A stretch of DNA of 12,052 nucleotides from Puniceicoccales bacterium (lineage in GTDB: Bacteria > Verrucomicrobiota > Verrucomicrobiia > Opitutales > JAIRLG01). The notes under the pieces were generated by a model, which was given only the letters and a program-made list of their open reading frames with translations, had not been told where the DNA came from and did no database searches. Below are positions 4,211-11,795 of this stretch, piece by piece. Location: contig JAITKE010000071.1 of the NCBI GenBank assembly GCA_031278595.1, forward strand, positions 1 through 12,052, read 5' to 3'. Numbering within the stretch: position 1 is the first letter of the stretch; each line of letters begins with the position of its first letter. The translations under genes and the position numbers were made by a program.

Positions 4211-7198
4211 ATGGATGTGGTATGGTTTTTTAAGAGGGCCCATCGAGGGACCAGGAGAGCGTTTTTCTTCGCCTGCGTCGGGGGAATGGCGTTCGTCGCT
4301 CAGCCCGGGACGGCTCAGGTTTCGACCCGTGGGGGTGCCGCCGGGAGCCAGTTGGACGAGGCTTCGGGAGATTTTATCGAAGAATATGCCTTTGGAAAAG
4401 GTCCATGGGACGAGGAGGACAGTCCACCAAGCTCGGTGATGCCGAGATCGGTTCCGGAACCGAAGCCGGACTCCTCAGGTCGAAGGAAGGCGAGGTCATC
4501 GGCGGCGGAGCCGGAATCACCGCCCTCATCGGATTCCTCGAAATCGGCAAGGCCGGAGCGGGCATCGAAGAAGGACGCTGCCGAGGCGAAAGCGGATTCT
4601 TCAAAAGCAAAAGCGGATTTTTCGAAATCAAAAGACGCGGAATCGTCGGTGGATTCGCAAAAGAAGGCAGCATCTTCGGAACAATCCCCGGAGAGGAGAA
4701 GGCGAAGGCGGGCAGCGGCTTCGGAGGACTCCGCTCCGAAGGTAGAGTTGCGTTCATCGGATTCCCCAAGATCAGGAAGATCCAGGCGGACGAGACGGGC
4801 GGACAGAACTGCAGCCGGTTCAGAATATGGTTCGACATCGCGTTCACGGGGCTCTTCGAGTCCTCAAGGCTTTGTCTACGTGTCGAAGGCCTATTACGGC
4901 GATGAGGGAGTTTCTCCTCAGGCCGGAAACGAGGCTTTCTCTGCCTCCTATTTCCCCGCCGAGGGAGGCTATGGCGATGCCGGTGGATCTTACACCGGCT
5001 CTTCTGCGGCGTCTCCCTGGAGCGATCAGCCGACTTGGCCCTCCGGCACGGGCGAAGACGCTTTCCCTTCAAGCGAGATACCGATGACTTCCTGGGGTAA
5101 TGCCGGAAGCACGGACTCTTTCCCCAGCGCTTCGGGTTATGATTCGGGATACTCCTCTTTCCGAGCCTCGTCTTCCGGCGGCGCCGGCCACAGCGGTCTT
5201 TCCTCTCCCCAAGAGGACTCCTCAAGCCGCACACCGGACGAGAGCAGGGCCGCTTCTCCTGCCAGTGGACCAACAGCCACGCCGGAAGCGAGAACGGATT
5301 TCTCTTTTGTCCGTCCTCCTGAGCCTCGTGCGTTTTACGGGAACTATGGGCCTCCGGTGGACGCTCCAACCGAATCCGGAGCCGCGTTGGATAAAGAACA
5401 GCTCCTGCGACTCATCGATGCCCTGTGCAACCGACAGGCCGCCGGAGACCCCCAACTGCAAGTTCCCGCGGATTCCCAATCCCCTTCGGAGGAGCCGTCA
5501 GATCAAGAACAGGGATCACCGGATCAGGAACCGGCCCCGCAGAATCGGGAGCAGATCATGAGCCTTTTGGAGACCTGGTTCCAGGATCATGGCCAAGAAT
5601 CCGGAGATCGTCAGCAACTGTTGCAGGGCCTGGACGAGTTTTTGGCGAGGTACCTGCCCAGAGAAGCCAAGGAGAAAGTCGTCATCAAGGAAGTGATCAA
5701 GGAGGTGTATCGAGATAGATATGTCACAGAAGCTTCTGATTCTGGAGATGAGGACTGGAAGCAACAGGTCACTTCTTCACTGCCACCGGCCCCGGAAGAA
5801 TTCATACAACTTTTGAGCGACGAGAGGGTGAGAGTTATTTTGACGCCGGAAGCATATCAAAGATGGAGAAGCGTCGTGGAAGACATGGAGATTTGGATTT
5901 TCAAGCCTGGACTGAATCCTTTCGAACAAAAGCAATTGGAACTGATCGTGGATGCCTGGAGGAGGGTCGAACAGAATAGTCAGGATGAGAAGGCTCTAGG
6001 AACGAATTACGAAAAATTTAGGAGGATGGCCTTAATGCCTTGGGTTAAGACTCGCAGGATGAATAGGATAAATCCTCTGGTGAGTTCCCTGGAAGATATA
6101 TTTCCCGGTGATGAGGGAAAAGAGAAACGAGATTTAATTGAGTTGTGCGAACAGCAAGAAAAGCAAGCAGAGGAGGCGATGGCTCTGGATGCGAAACAGG
6201 AAGAGCTAGGAAACATGCTGAGCAAAGAACATCCTAATTCTGTACTGGGCGACTCGGATATAAAACTCATCATTTCGCAACTTTCTTTGGAGCGCTGTAA
6301 CCAGGAAATATGGATATTGAATAAAGCGAAAATAGCCCAAATGTCGCTGATAAAGCCGATTTTCGAACAACTGCACCAACTGAAAAGAGAGGGCAAGATG
6401 CCAGAAGCTGTACAGCTGTTCATCGGAAAAGCCATGGTACCTTTTGAAAAAGAAGCGGCGGAAAGAAAGCGGAGAGAAGCAGGAGACCCAAGTCTGCGTG
6501 AGCCGTTTTTGGCCAACGAGTGGTACACTTTGATGAACCATGAAAAGAGCGCTTTGGATAACATGAAAAAGATGGTCATGGACAACATCTTCCTATGGAA
6601 AAAACGAACCCTAGCTTCAGAAAAACTGGACCGTCTACAGGCAACTCTGGAGGAGCTGGATCGCTATCGCCGTCCTGTGGCGCCGAGCAAAGAGGTGAAT
6701 TCGGGAGAAGAGCTGAGATCGACGGACCTGATAGCGTTGGTGGAAGCCCTGATAGAATGGCTGCGAGATGAGTGGGAGCAGGCCAAAACTCAGGAAAAAC
6801 CTAACATCGTACTAGATCAGGCCTTATCGGATATGAGCGCTTTTCACAAAACCTTCAAATGGATGTTGGCCCCAACATCCGAATCTTTTCAGATGCCGGC
6901 AAAACCGAGGTTTAACGCCGCATCACCCCGAGGCTCTCCACCGCCACCTCCTCCGCCTCCACCTCCTTCGGGTTTGCCTGCACCAGCACCACCGCCGCCT
7001 CCTCCGCCTCCACCTCCAGGCCGGGGCGTAGCGTCACCTCCTCCGAGTGAAGCAGGGGGGACAGGGGTCGCACCCGAAGTGGAAGAGGAGCCAAAGGCTG
7101 AAGGTGGAGAGGTAACAGCAGGTGGAATAGAAAAGCGGAGAGGTCCTGCGTCTCGAAGGCCACCGTCCGTCCTCACATCCCCACCGTCAGATTCATAA
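4211..7198 (+). CDS. Secreted low-complexity protein with two Pro10 runs, function unknown
   Basis: 995 residues; I recognise no family. An N-terminal signal peptide is likely: basic start (KRAHRGTRR), hydrophobic AFFFACVGGMAFVA, and a cleavage-like AQ around residues 35-36. Residues about 40-370 look disordered: Ser/Lys/Ala-rich with a 7-residue tandem repeat (AKADSSK, AKADFSK), an Arg6 run near 160, SR-rich stretches, then a Tyr/Gly/Ser region. Residues about 395-870 are predicted mostly helical; a short helical motif occurs twice (DKEQLLRLIDAL and NREQIMSLLETW), and VIKEVIKEVYRDRY looks like a coiled coil. P910-919 and P927-936 are two Pro10 runs around SGLPAPA, and the tail is charged and disordered. 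The DNA for the helical part (roughly 5690-6880) is visibly AT-richer than its neighbours. It appears monocistronic. The polyproline resembles profilin, SH3 or WW ligands, so a host-interaction or surface role is possible, but this is conjecture. Confidence 0.85.
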   Translation: MDVVWFFKRAHRGTRRAFFFACVGGMAFVAQPGTAQVSTRGGAAGSQLDEASGDFIEEYAFGKGPWDEEDSPPSSVMPRSVPEPKPDSSGRRKARSSAAEPESPPSSDSSKSARPERASKKDAAEAKADSSKAKADFSKSKDAESSVDSQKKAASSEQSPERRRRRRAAASEDSAPKVELRSSDSPRSGRSRRTRRADRTAAGSEYGSTSRSRGSSSPQGFVYVSKAYYGDEGVSPQAGNEAFSASYFPAEGGYGDAGGSYTGSSAASPWSDQPTWPSGTGEDAFPSSEIPMTSWGNAGSTDSFPSASGYDSGYSSFRASSSGGAGHSGLSSPQEDSSSRTPDESRAASPASGPTATPEARTDFSFVRPPEPRAFYGNYGPPVDAPTESGAALDKEQLLRLIDALCNRQAAGDPQLQVPADSQSPSEEPSDQEQGSPDQEPAPQNREQIMSLLETWFQDHGQESGDRQQLLQGLDEFLARYLPREAKEKVVIKEVIKEVYRDRYVTEASDSGDEDWKQQVTSSLPPAPEEFIQLLSDERVRVILTPEAYQRWRSVVEDMEIWIFKPGLNPFEQKQLELIVDAWRRVEQNSQDEKALGTNYEKFRRMALMPWVKTRRMNRINPLVSSLEDIFPGDEGKEKRDLIELCEQQEKQAEEAMALDAKQEELGNMLSKEHPNSVLGDSDIKLIISQLSLERCNQEIWILNKAKIAQMSLIKPIFEQLHQLKREGKMPEAVQLFIGKAMVPFEKEAAERKRREAGDPSLREPFLANEWYTLMNHEKSALDNMKKMVMDNIFLWKKRTLASEKLDRLQATLEELDRYRRPVAPSKEVNSGEELRSTDLIALVEALIEWLRDEWEQAKTQEKPNIVLDQALSDMSAFHKTFKWMLAPTSESFQMPAKPRFNAASPRGSPPPPPPPPPPSGLPAPAPPPPPPPPPPGRGVASPPPSEAGGTGVAPEVEEEPKAEGGEVTAGGIEKRRGPASRRPPSVLTSPPSDS
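4589..4630 (+). repeat. 21-bp tandem repeat inside the secreted-protein gene
   Basis: Two adjacent 21-bp units (4589-4609 and 4610-4630) share AAAGCGGATT, a TTC and a CA end, differing at 3 positions. They encode successive 7-residue Lys/Ala/Ser units (KADSSKA, KADFSKS) and degenerate further on both sides. They account for part of the Ser/Lys-rich disordered segment. Confidence 0.8.
6938..7017 (+). repeat. Duplicated polyproline coding block (two 29-bp copies)
   Basis: Bases 6938-6966 and 6989-7017 are identical except for one position (A6946 versus G6997), offset by 51 bp or 17 codons. Each begins a run of exactly ten Pro codons in nearly the same codon order (CCA CCG CCR CCT CCT CCG), with SGLPAPA between the runs. 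A conserved order of mixed codons indicates duplication of the whole block rather than slippage on a single repeated codon. Confidence 0.9.
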
Positions 7199-7215
7199 CT
7201 AGGCCTCGGCTCCCC

Positions 7216-8088
7216 TCACCCCGAAATGGGGAGCATTTCGCCGCGGTGGAAGCAGGTGACGCGGCGGGTGCTCTGGGAAACGGCGATGGCGACGCAGGGG
7301 ATCAGGGAGGAGATGGCCGCCGCCGCGGCGTGGCGGGTCCCCAGGCCCAGAGGAAGCTGAATGGGGCAGATCTTGGGCGTCTGGATCATGATGCCCGCCG
7401 CCTCGATGACCCCATCGCTGCGGATGATGAAGGCGCCGTCGAGGGAGGCAAACTCCTTGACCGTTTCAACGACGAGGTGATCGAGAATATTGCGCTGCGC
7501 CTCCGCGTGGCCGTGGAAAGGGTTGAGGATGAGCGGGCAGGTGTAGGGTCGAATCTGCTCGCTATCCCCGAGGATGAAGAGGCAGCCGATGGCCCGCCCC
7601 TCCCTGCCCTCAACGGCGATCTCGGAGGCGACGGAGAGAACGCTTTCCAGCACGGAGGGCTGGATTTCGGACGGCAGTGATTTCCCCCTCAACAGGGCCA
7701 TCGACTCCATTTCGTCCCTCACATCGACCAGGGCAATGGTGTCGAAGGCATTGCTCCCGGTGATACCGGCGACGCAGCAGATCCTCTCGTGAATGGAAAA
7801 AATGCCCCGGGTCATCCCGATGACGATCGCGCCCCGCCGCTGGGAAAATCGCTGTGGGGTAATCGCGGCGACCTCAATGAGGTGATCGAAATGATCCTTC
7901 CGCGGAAAATCGGCGGGATATTGGGTCACGAGGATGATTTTTTCCTTTTCAAAGGGGATGGTCAAATCCTTCCACTCCGCCATCGTATCGCCAAAAATCA
8001 TCAGGGCAACGCAATGGGCCGCTTCGGCGATCTTCTCCGCCTCCTGGAAAATCAGATCGTTGAAACACTCCTTTTGGCGCGAACTCAT
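7216..8088 (-). CDS. Diadenylate cyclase (DisA_N domain), archaeal DacZ-like
   Basis: 290 residues from the ATG at 8088. Diadenylate cyclases condense two ATP into c-di-AMP, a cytoplasmic second messenger for turgor, potassium and wall homeostasis. The C-terminal third is a DisA_N domain: LDGAFIIRSDG with the DGA triplet at 217-219, LGLGTRHAAAAAI with GTRHAA at 250-255, then VAIAVSQST and a final HRGEM. The usual RHR triplet of CdaA and DisA is RHA here; the VAVSQS pattern and missing third basic residue remind me of archaeal DacZ. The first 200 residues lack membrane spans or a helix-hairpin-helix; residues 12-55 (EAEKIAEAAHCVALMIFGD onward) resemble the pyruvate-kinase C-terminal-like domain of DacZ. 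The frame is open to 8262 inside gmhA, but 8088 fits the domain boundary. The gene lies 67 bp after gmhA on the same strand and converges on the secreted-protein gene, 17 bp between stops. Confidence 0.85.
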   Translation of the reverse strand: MSSRQKECFNDLIFQEAEKIAEAAHCVALMIFGDTMAEWKDLTIPFEKEKIILVTQYPADFPRKDHFDHLIEVAAITPQRFSQRRGAIVIGMTRGIFSIHERICCVAGITGSNAFDTIALVDVRDEMESMALLRGKSLPSEIQPSVLESVLSVASEIAVEGREGRAIGCLFILGDSEQIRPYTCPLILNPFHGHAEAQRNILDHLVVETVKEFASLDGAFIIRSDGVIEAAGIMIQTPKICPIQLPLGLGTRHAAAAAISSLIPCVAIAVSQSTRRVTCFHRGEMLPISG

Positions 8089-8155
8089 GGGCGTATAGGC
8101 CGGCGGGACGCATTTTAGCAGGGGAAAAATTCGGGAGCAAGGCCCAATTCCGGCC

Positions 8156-8785
8156 TTAGGCAAAAAAGTGCTGCTCCAGCATGGCGCAGAGGGCGTGGTA
8201 GATCGGCAGGTGCAGTTCCTGAATTTTATAGGTCTCCCGCTCCGGTACGCAGATGCAGACATCGCAAAGGGCCTTCAGCTGCCCCCCGGTCTCGCCGGAA
8301 AGCCCAAGCACTTTCATCCCCTTGGCCCGGGCGATTCGGGCAGCCAGACAGACATTCTTTGCATTGCCGGAAGTGCTGAGGCCCCAGAGAAGATCTCCGG
8401 GATGGCCGAAGGCCCAGGTGAGCTGGGCGAAGGTATAGGATGGGTCGCAGTCATTGGCGTAGGCCGTGGCGATGGCGACGAAATCCGGCAGCGCTAGGGC
8501 CGGCAGCGCGCCCTGCAGGTTCCGAGCCAACTCATTCCCCAGGAGTCGATACCCTTCTTTCGGCAAAGGCCGCGGGCAGCGGAAGCTCTTCAGCAATTCG
8601 CCGGCGATGTGGCCGCAGTCCGCCGCACTCCCCCCATTGCCGCAGAGCAGGAGCTTGCCTCCTTTTTGAAAGGCGGAGCACAGACAGTCATAGGCCCTTT
8701 CGATCTCCGGCCGGCAGGATCGCAGGCCGGGAGTGCGCCGCAGACAGTCCTCTAAAATGGCCAGGACGGACGGAAGAAACGCCAT
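8156..8785 (-). CDS. gmhA: Sedoheptulose 7-phosphate isomerase (SIS domain)
   Basis: 209 residues, slightly longer than the usual 190-200. GmhA converts sedoheptulose 7-phosphate to D-glycero-D-manno-heptose 7-phosphate, the first step toward ADP-heptose for the lipopolysaccharide core, in the cytosol. SIS-domain landmarks: LLCGNGGSAADCGHIAGE (46-63) with the catalytic Glu63, AND at 110-112, GLSTSGNAKNV (135-145) for phosphate binding, and TYKIQELHLPIYHAL (185-199) with the catalytic His192. An extra segment of about 20 residues around 72-92 (LPKEGYRLLGNELARNL) is longer than in E. coli GmhA. DiaA is a non-enzymatic relative, but the Glu/His pair supports the enzyme. The start at 8785 gives the family N-terminus; no Shine-Dalgarno is obvious. 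It is followed at 67 bp by the diadenylate cyclase gene, probably one transcript. Presence suggests a Gram-negative envelope with heptose. Confidence 0.92.
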   Translation of the reverse strand: MAFLPSVLAILEDCLRRTPGLRSCRPEIERAYDCLCSAFQKGGKLLLCGNGGSAADCGHIAGELLKSFRCPRPLPKEGYRLLGNELARNLQGALPALALPDFVAIATAYANDCDPSYTFAQLTWAFGHPGDLLWGLSTSGNAKNVCLAARIARAKGMKVLGLSGETGGQLKALCDVCICVPERETYKIQELHLPIYHALCAMLEQHFFA

Positions 8786-8978
8786 GGGATTTTTCTAATC
8801 TTAGACCCGTCGGCGAAAAGTAAAAATTTCGCACTTGCGTTTCCAGGCTCCGGGCAAAGCATCTCTTCCCATTGGTCAGAGGAAATGGCGAAAAACATTG
8901 ACAGCCCCCCTGTCCGTGGGGCAAAAATAGACACTCATCCGTCCCAAGGGACAATTGGGAACGCAGCACTGCAGGTTT
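8786..8978. promoter_or_regulatory. Divergent promoter region between gmhA and the greA-like gene
   Basis: This is a 193-bp gap between divergent genes. On the plus strand TTGACA (8898-8903) is a perfect -35 box; AAAAAT (8923-8928) is the best -10, 19 bp away, so the pair is imperfect. The small inverted repeat GTCCCAAGGGAC (8941-8952) lies in the predicted greA leader. On the minus strand TAAGAT (complement of about 8798-8803) is a possible -10 for gmhA, with no good -35. GCAGG (8971-8975) may serve as a weak Shine-Dalgarno for the ATG at 8979. Confidence 0.4.
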
Positions 8979-10853
8979 ATGGATAACGTATCGGAATCGA
9001 TTTTCAAGAAGCATCCGGCTCTGACCCAGGTACAGGAGAAGGTGGAGCACATGATGGCGGGGGCCTATTGCCTGCACACCAGCTGGGGATTTGGAAAAAT
9101 TCAGCACTACGATGCGGTGCTGGATCGCTTCGTCCTCGACTTCGGGGAGGGTCCGAAAAATCACCTGATGGATCCGGAGTTCTGTGTCCGGAAGCTTGAA
9201 ATTCTGGATAAACAGCACCTGCTGGTCCGCTTTCAGCAGGATTCCGAGGGGCTGAAGAAGCAGATCAAAGAGGATCCCATCGGCCTGATCCTGCAGATGA
9301 TGAAGGAAAATCAGCAGACGCAGATCCTCGCGAGCGAGATCGAACGCCACTTTCGGCCCGTCATCGGGATCTCCACCTATCGCAGCTGGTGGAATCGCAC
9401 CCAGAAGCTCATGGCGGAAGATGGGCGCATCCGGCCGGTGGAGGGAAAGCCCAACACCTTCGCCCTCTGCGAAGAGCCCCTGGATGTGGTCACCGACCTG
9501 CTCCGCCAGTTCGACCTGCACCGCGAGGCGATGGGGAAAATTTCCGTCCTGGAAAAAATCCTCTCGCTCTCGGAGGAGCATCGCCTGGGGCTCATCGACC
9601 ACATTCCGGTCTTTGTCGAGGCCCTGCAGACGGCCATCACCGGTGACTCCCCACTGCCCATCGCCAAAAAACTGCAGGCCTGCTTCCTCCGCGACCAGCT
9701 CTTCCAAATCCAGGGGGAAACGGCGGATTTCGTCGAGCCATCGGCCAAGTCGATCCTGCTCGAGGCCGGCAATCATCTCAGCCCGCTGGCGGAGGCATTG
9801 GCTCCCCGCTACAGTGCCCAGTTCCTTAACCTCGTGGCCTGCGCCTATCCCGACGAATGGGAGGAACGCTGTGCGCAGCTGCTGAGGAACAGCTCGGAGA
9901 AATTCATCAGCGACTGCGTGGCGTTCTTTATGGAACGCGGCTGCGCCGATGTCGTCGCGGCCTACTTCCTGCGCTGGCTGCGGGAGCATACGCTGAAGGC
10001 ACCGGTGCTCCACTGGATACTCAAGAACCGCCATGCACGCCGCTTCGCCGAGGTCATCGACGGGCAGCTCATAGGAGTCGCGCTCCTGCGGGCCATTTTC
10101 CGCGCGGTGGATGTGGAGGCCGTACATCTCTCGGGCAACAAGCGCATTCCCCTGGCGGAGCTCCTGAGCAAGGATTACAACCTGATCCCCGACCTGCTGG
10201 CCGACGCTTCGTCCGAGGAGGCCCGCGACCTGGCCCAGATGCTGTGGACCAGTCAGGGATTCAATGCCCTGACCAAGAAATCGCTCCTGGCGCGCTTCAT
10301 CAAGCTCTTCCCCCAGGTCCAGAGCCTAGTCATGAAGGACGTCCAGAAGGACATCGAGGAGCAGGAGACCCTGAAGGTGTCGCAGGAAAGTCTGGAGGCC
10401 AAGCGGCGGGAGTACGAAGATCTCCTCTCTCGCCGGATTCCGGAAAACAAGCGGGCGATTCAGGTGGCCAAGGAGGAAGGGGATCTGCGGGAGAACTCCG
10501 AATACAAGATGGCCCGCCAGGACCAGGAAACGCTCCTGGCCCTCAGGGCCCAGCTGGAGAAGGATTTGGCTCGGGCCCAGGTCATCCGCTTCGAAGAGGC
10601 CGATGCCAACGGCGTTTCCATCGGCTCCACCGTGACCCTGCGCCATCGCGACACCCAGAAGACCGAGACCTTCTCCATACTGGGGGCTTGGGACGGCAAT
10701 CCGGACAAGAACATCCTCTCCTACCGCTCGCCGCTGGGCAAAGACCTCATGGGCAAGAAGCTGGGTCAGACGGTTCTTCGGGCCAACGATCAGGAGATCG
10801 ACGAGTGGATCATCGAGTCCATCGGCCGCTGGGTCGATCAGGAGAAGCCCTGA
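8979..10853 (+). CDS. greA: GreA-type transcript cleavage factor with long N-terminal extension
   Basis: 624 residues, about four times the 158 of E. coli GreA. The last 165 residues are a full Gre factor: an antiparallel coiled coil (about 465-535) with tip motif GDLRENSEYKMA, keeping the acidic D502 and E505 that reach RNA polymerase's active site and stimulate cleavage of backtracked RNA, then a C-terminal FKBP-like domain that docks on the polymerase secondary channel. The N-terminal 450 residues are a separate region, beginning with a SWGFGKI motif (35-41) followed by short strands, which looks like a small beta-barrel (CarD/Tudor-like guess), then a long helical, probably repeat-like part. 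Chlamydial and spirochaetal Gre proteins are known with large N-terminal fusions, which supports a PVC host. ATG 8979 is preferred to the upstream TTG at 8955. comF follows within 60 bp. Confidence 0.92.
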   Translation: MDNVSESIFKKHPALTQVQEKVEHMMAGAYCLHTSWGFGKIQHYDAVLDRFVLDFGEGPKNHLMDPEFCVRKLEILDKQHLLVRFQQDSEGLKKQIKEDPIGLILQMMKENQQTQILASEIERHFRPVIGISTYRSWWNRTQKLMAEDGRIRPVEGKPNTFALCEEPLDVVTDLLRQFDLHREAMGKISVLEKILSLSEEHRLGLIDHIPVFVEALQTAITGDSPLPIAKKLQACFLRDQLFQIQGETADFVEPSAKSILLEAGNHLSPLAEALAPRYSAQFLNLVACAYPDEWEERCAQLLRNSSEKFISDCVAFFMERGCADVVAAYFLRWLREHTLKAPVLHWILKNRHARRFAEVIDGQLIGVALLRAIFRAVDVEAVHLSGNKRIPLAELLSKDYNLIPDLLADASSEEARDLAQMLWTSQGFNALTKKSLLARFIKLFPQVQSLVMKDVQKDIEEQETLKVSQESLEAKRREYEDLLSRRIPENKRAIQVAKEEGDLRENSEYKMARQDQETLLALRAQLEKDLARAQVIRFEEADANGVSIGSTVTLRHRDTQKTETFSILGAWDGNPDKNILSYRSPLGKDLMGKKLGQTVLRANDQEIDEWIIESIGRWVDQEKP

Positions 10854-10911
10854 GCGGTTTTTGGAAAAAAGCTCCGGAGAGCCCCAATCCTTCACATGCT
10901 TAAAAAATCGG

Positions 10912-11766
10912 ATGGATGCCCTAAAACCAGTTTTGCAAACATTTCTCCGACTGGCGCATCCGGTATTGGATTTTCTCTACCCGCGCTCCTGCCTCTTCTG
11001 CCTCCGGACGATTCAGGGGACGGAGACCTGGCACACCTGCGAGTCCTGCCGCCGCTCGCTGGAGCCGCGAGGCCCCAGTTCCGCCCAGTTCCACGGTAGT
11101 TCCATCAAACTCCGCGGTTCTTCCTGGAACCCAGAGCCTGCCGGGGAAAATGATCTCCTCTCCAGCGCCGACAACTCCCGTTCTTCTGAAACCCCTCGTC
11201 CTTCCGGCCAGGGCCAGAATTTCCCCATTCAAGACCAAAAATTTTCCAGCCGAAGCCAGAATTTCCCCCTGCGGCAGATTCATTACCTCTGGAACTTTCG
11301 GGGCTTGCCTCGGGAATGGATCCATGCCCTAAAATACCGCGATGGCGAGTACTTGGTCACGGATCTCGAGAAAATTCTCCGGCAGCATCCCGAGTGGAGC
11401 AACACCCTCGCCGGGGCGATTCTGGTGCCCGTGCCGCTCCACTGGCGGCGGCTCTGGCAACGGGACTACAACCAGAGCGAGGTAATTGCCCGGGCCCTGT
11501 CCCAGATCTCGGGTTCGCCGGTCATGGCCCTCCTCCGCCGACGGAAAAATTCCCCCTCCCAGACCCAGCTGAGTCCCAACGAACGCCGGAGGAACGTCGA
11601 AGGGGCCTTTGCCCTCCACCGTCGGGCCGGGCGCGTCGACCGCGGGCGCCGCCTCATCCTGGTCGACGATGTGCTGACCACCGGCGCGACGGCCCAGGCA
11701 TGCGCCGCCATTCTCTTCCAAAACGGATTTCGAACCATCGACGTCGTCGCCCTGGCCCATGGCTGA
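10912..11766 (+). CDS. comF: ComF family phosphoribosyltransferase-like protein with inserted low-complexity segment
   Basis: 284 residues from the ATG at 10912; typical ComF proteins are about 220-240. ComF is a cytosolic type I phosphoribosyltransferase-fold protein needed for uptake of transforming DNA in competent species and widespread elsewhere. It has an N-terminal zinc ribbon (C27-x2-C30 and C43-x2-C46), the KYRDGEYL segment (141-148), VPVPLHWRRLWQRDYNQSE, and the PRPP loop LILVDDVLTTGAT (248-260). The excess length is a Ser/Pro/Gln-rich insert at residues 52-120, between zinc ribbon and catalytic domain, containing a degenerate 7-residue repeat (QNFPIQD, QKFSSRS, QNFPLRQ). The frame is open upstream to a TTG at 10861; the ATG at 10912 gives the family N-terminus. 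No Shine-Dalgarno is obvious at either, so coupling to greA is plausible. Element C follows 30 bp after the stop. Confidence 0.88.
   Translation: MDALKPVLQTFLRLAHPVLDFLYPRSCLFCLRTIQGTETWHTCESCRRSLEPRGPSSAQFHGSSIKLRGSSWNPEPAGENDLLSSADNSRSSETPRPSGQGQNFPIQDQKFSSRSQNFPLRQIHYLWNFRGLPREWIHALKYRDGEYLVTDLEKILRQHPEWSNTLAGAILVPVPLHWRRLWQRDYNQSEVIARALSQISGSPVMALLRRRKNSPSQTQLSPNERRRNVEGAFALHRRAGRVDRGRRLILVDDVLTTGATAQACAAILFQNGFRTIDVVALAHG
11213..11268 (+). repeat. Direct repeat within the comF insert
   Basis: GCCAGAATTTCCCC occurs at 11213-11226 and 11255-11268, exactly 42 bp (14 codons) apart, with a degenerate copy between them (CAAAAATTTTCC). Translated, this is a 7-residue periodicity (QNFP, QKFS, QNFP) in the low-complexity insert that separates the ComF zinc ribbon from the catalytic domain. 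Confidence 0.75.
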
Positions 11767-11795
11767 GCCCCATTTATCCTGTGAAAAGTTGGGTT

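Noticed and set aside
4374..5369. 331-codon minus-strand frame antisense to the secreted-protein gene
   Set aside because: Arg/Pro/Ser-rich complement of low-complexity sequence, without a start signal. The plus frame has a signal peptide, promoter and uninterrupted 995 codons.
7209..7234. 7-bp inverted repeat GCTCCCC/GGGGAGC between the converging genes as a terminator
   Set aside because: It overlaps the end of the diadenylate cyclase gene, has a 12-nt loop and no T-run on either side. It may contribute to termination but cannot be called.
8688..10127. 479-codon minus-strand open frame antisense to the greA-like gene and gmhA start
   Set aside because: It overlaps two well supported genes and only reflects codon composition.
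9857..10903. 348-codon plus-strand frame overlapping greA
   Set aside because: Gly/Pro/Arg-rich shadow in another frame of the conserved Gre domain.
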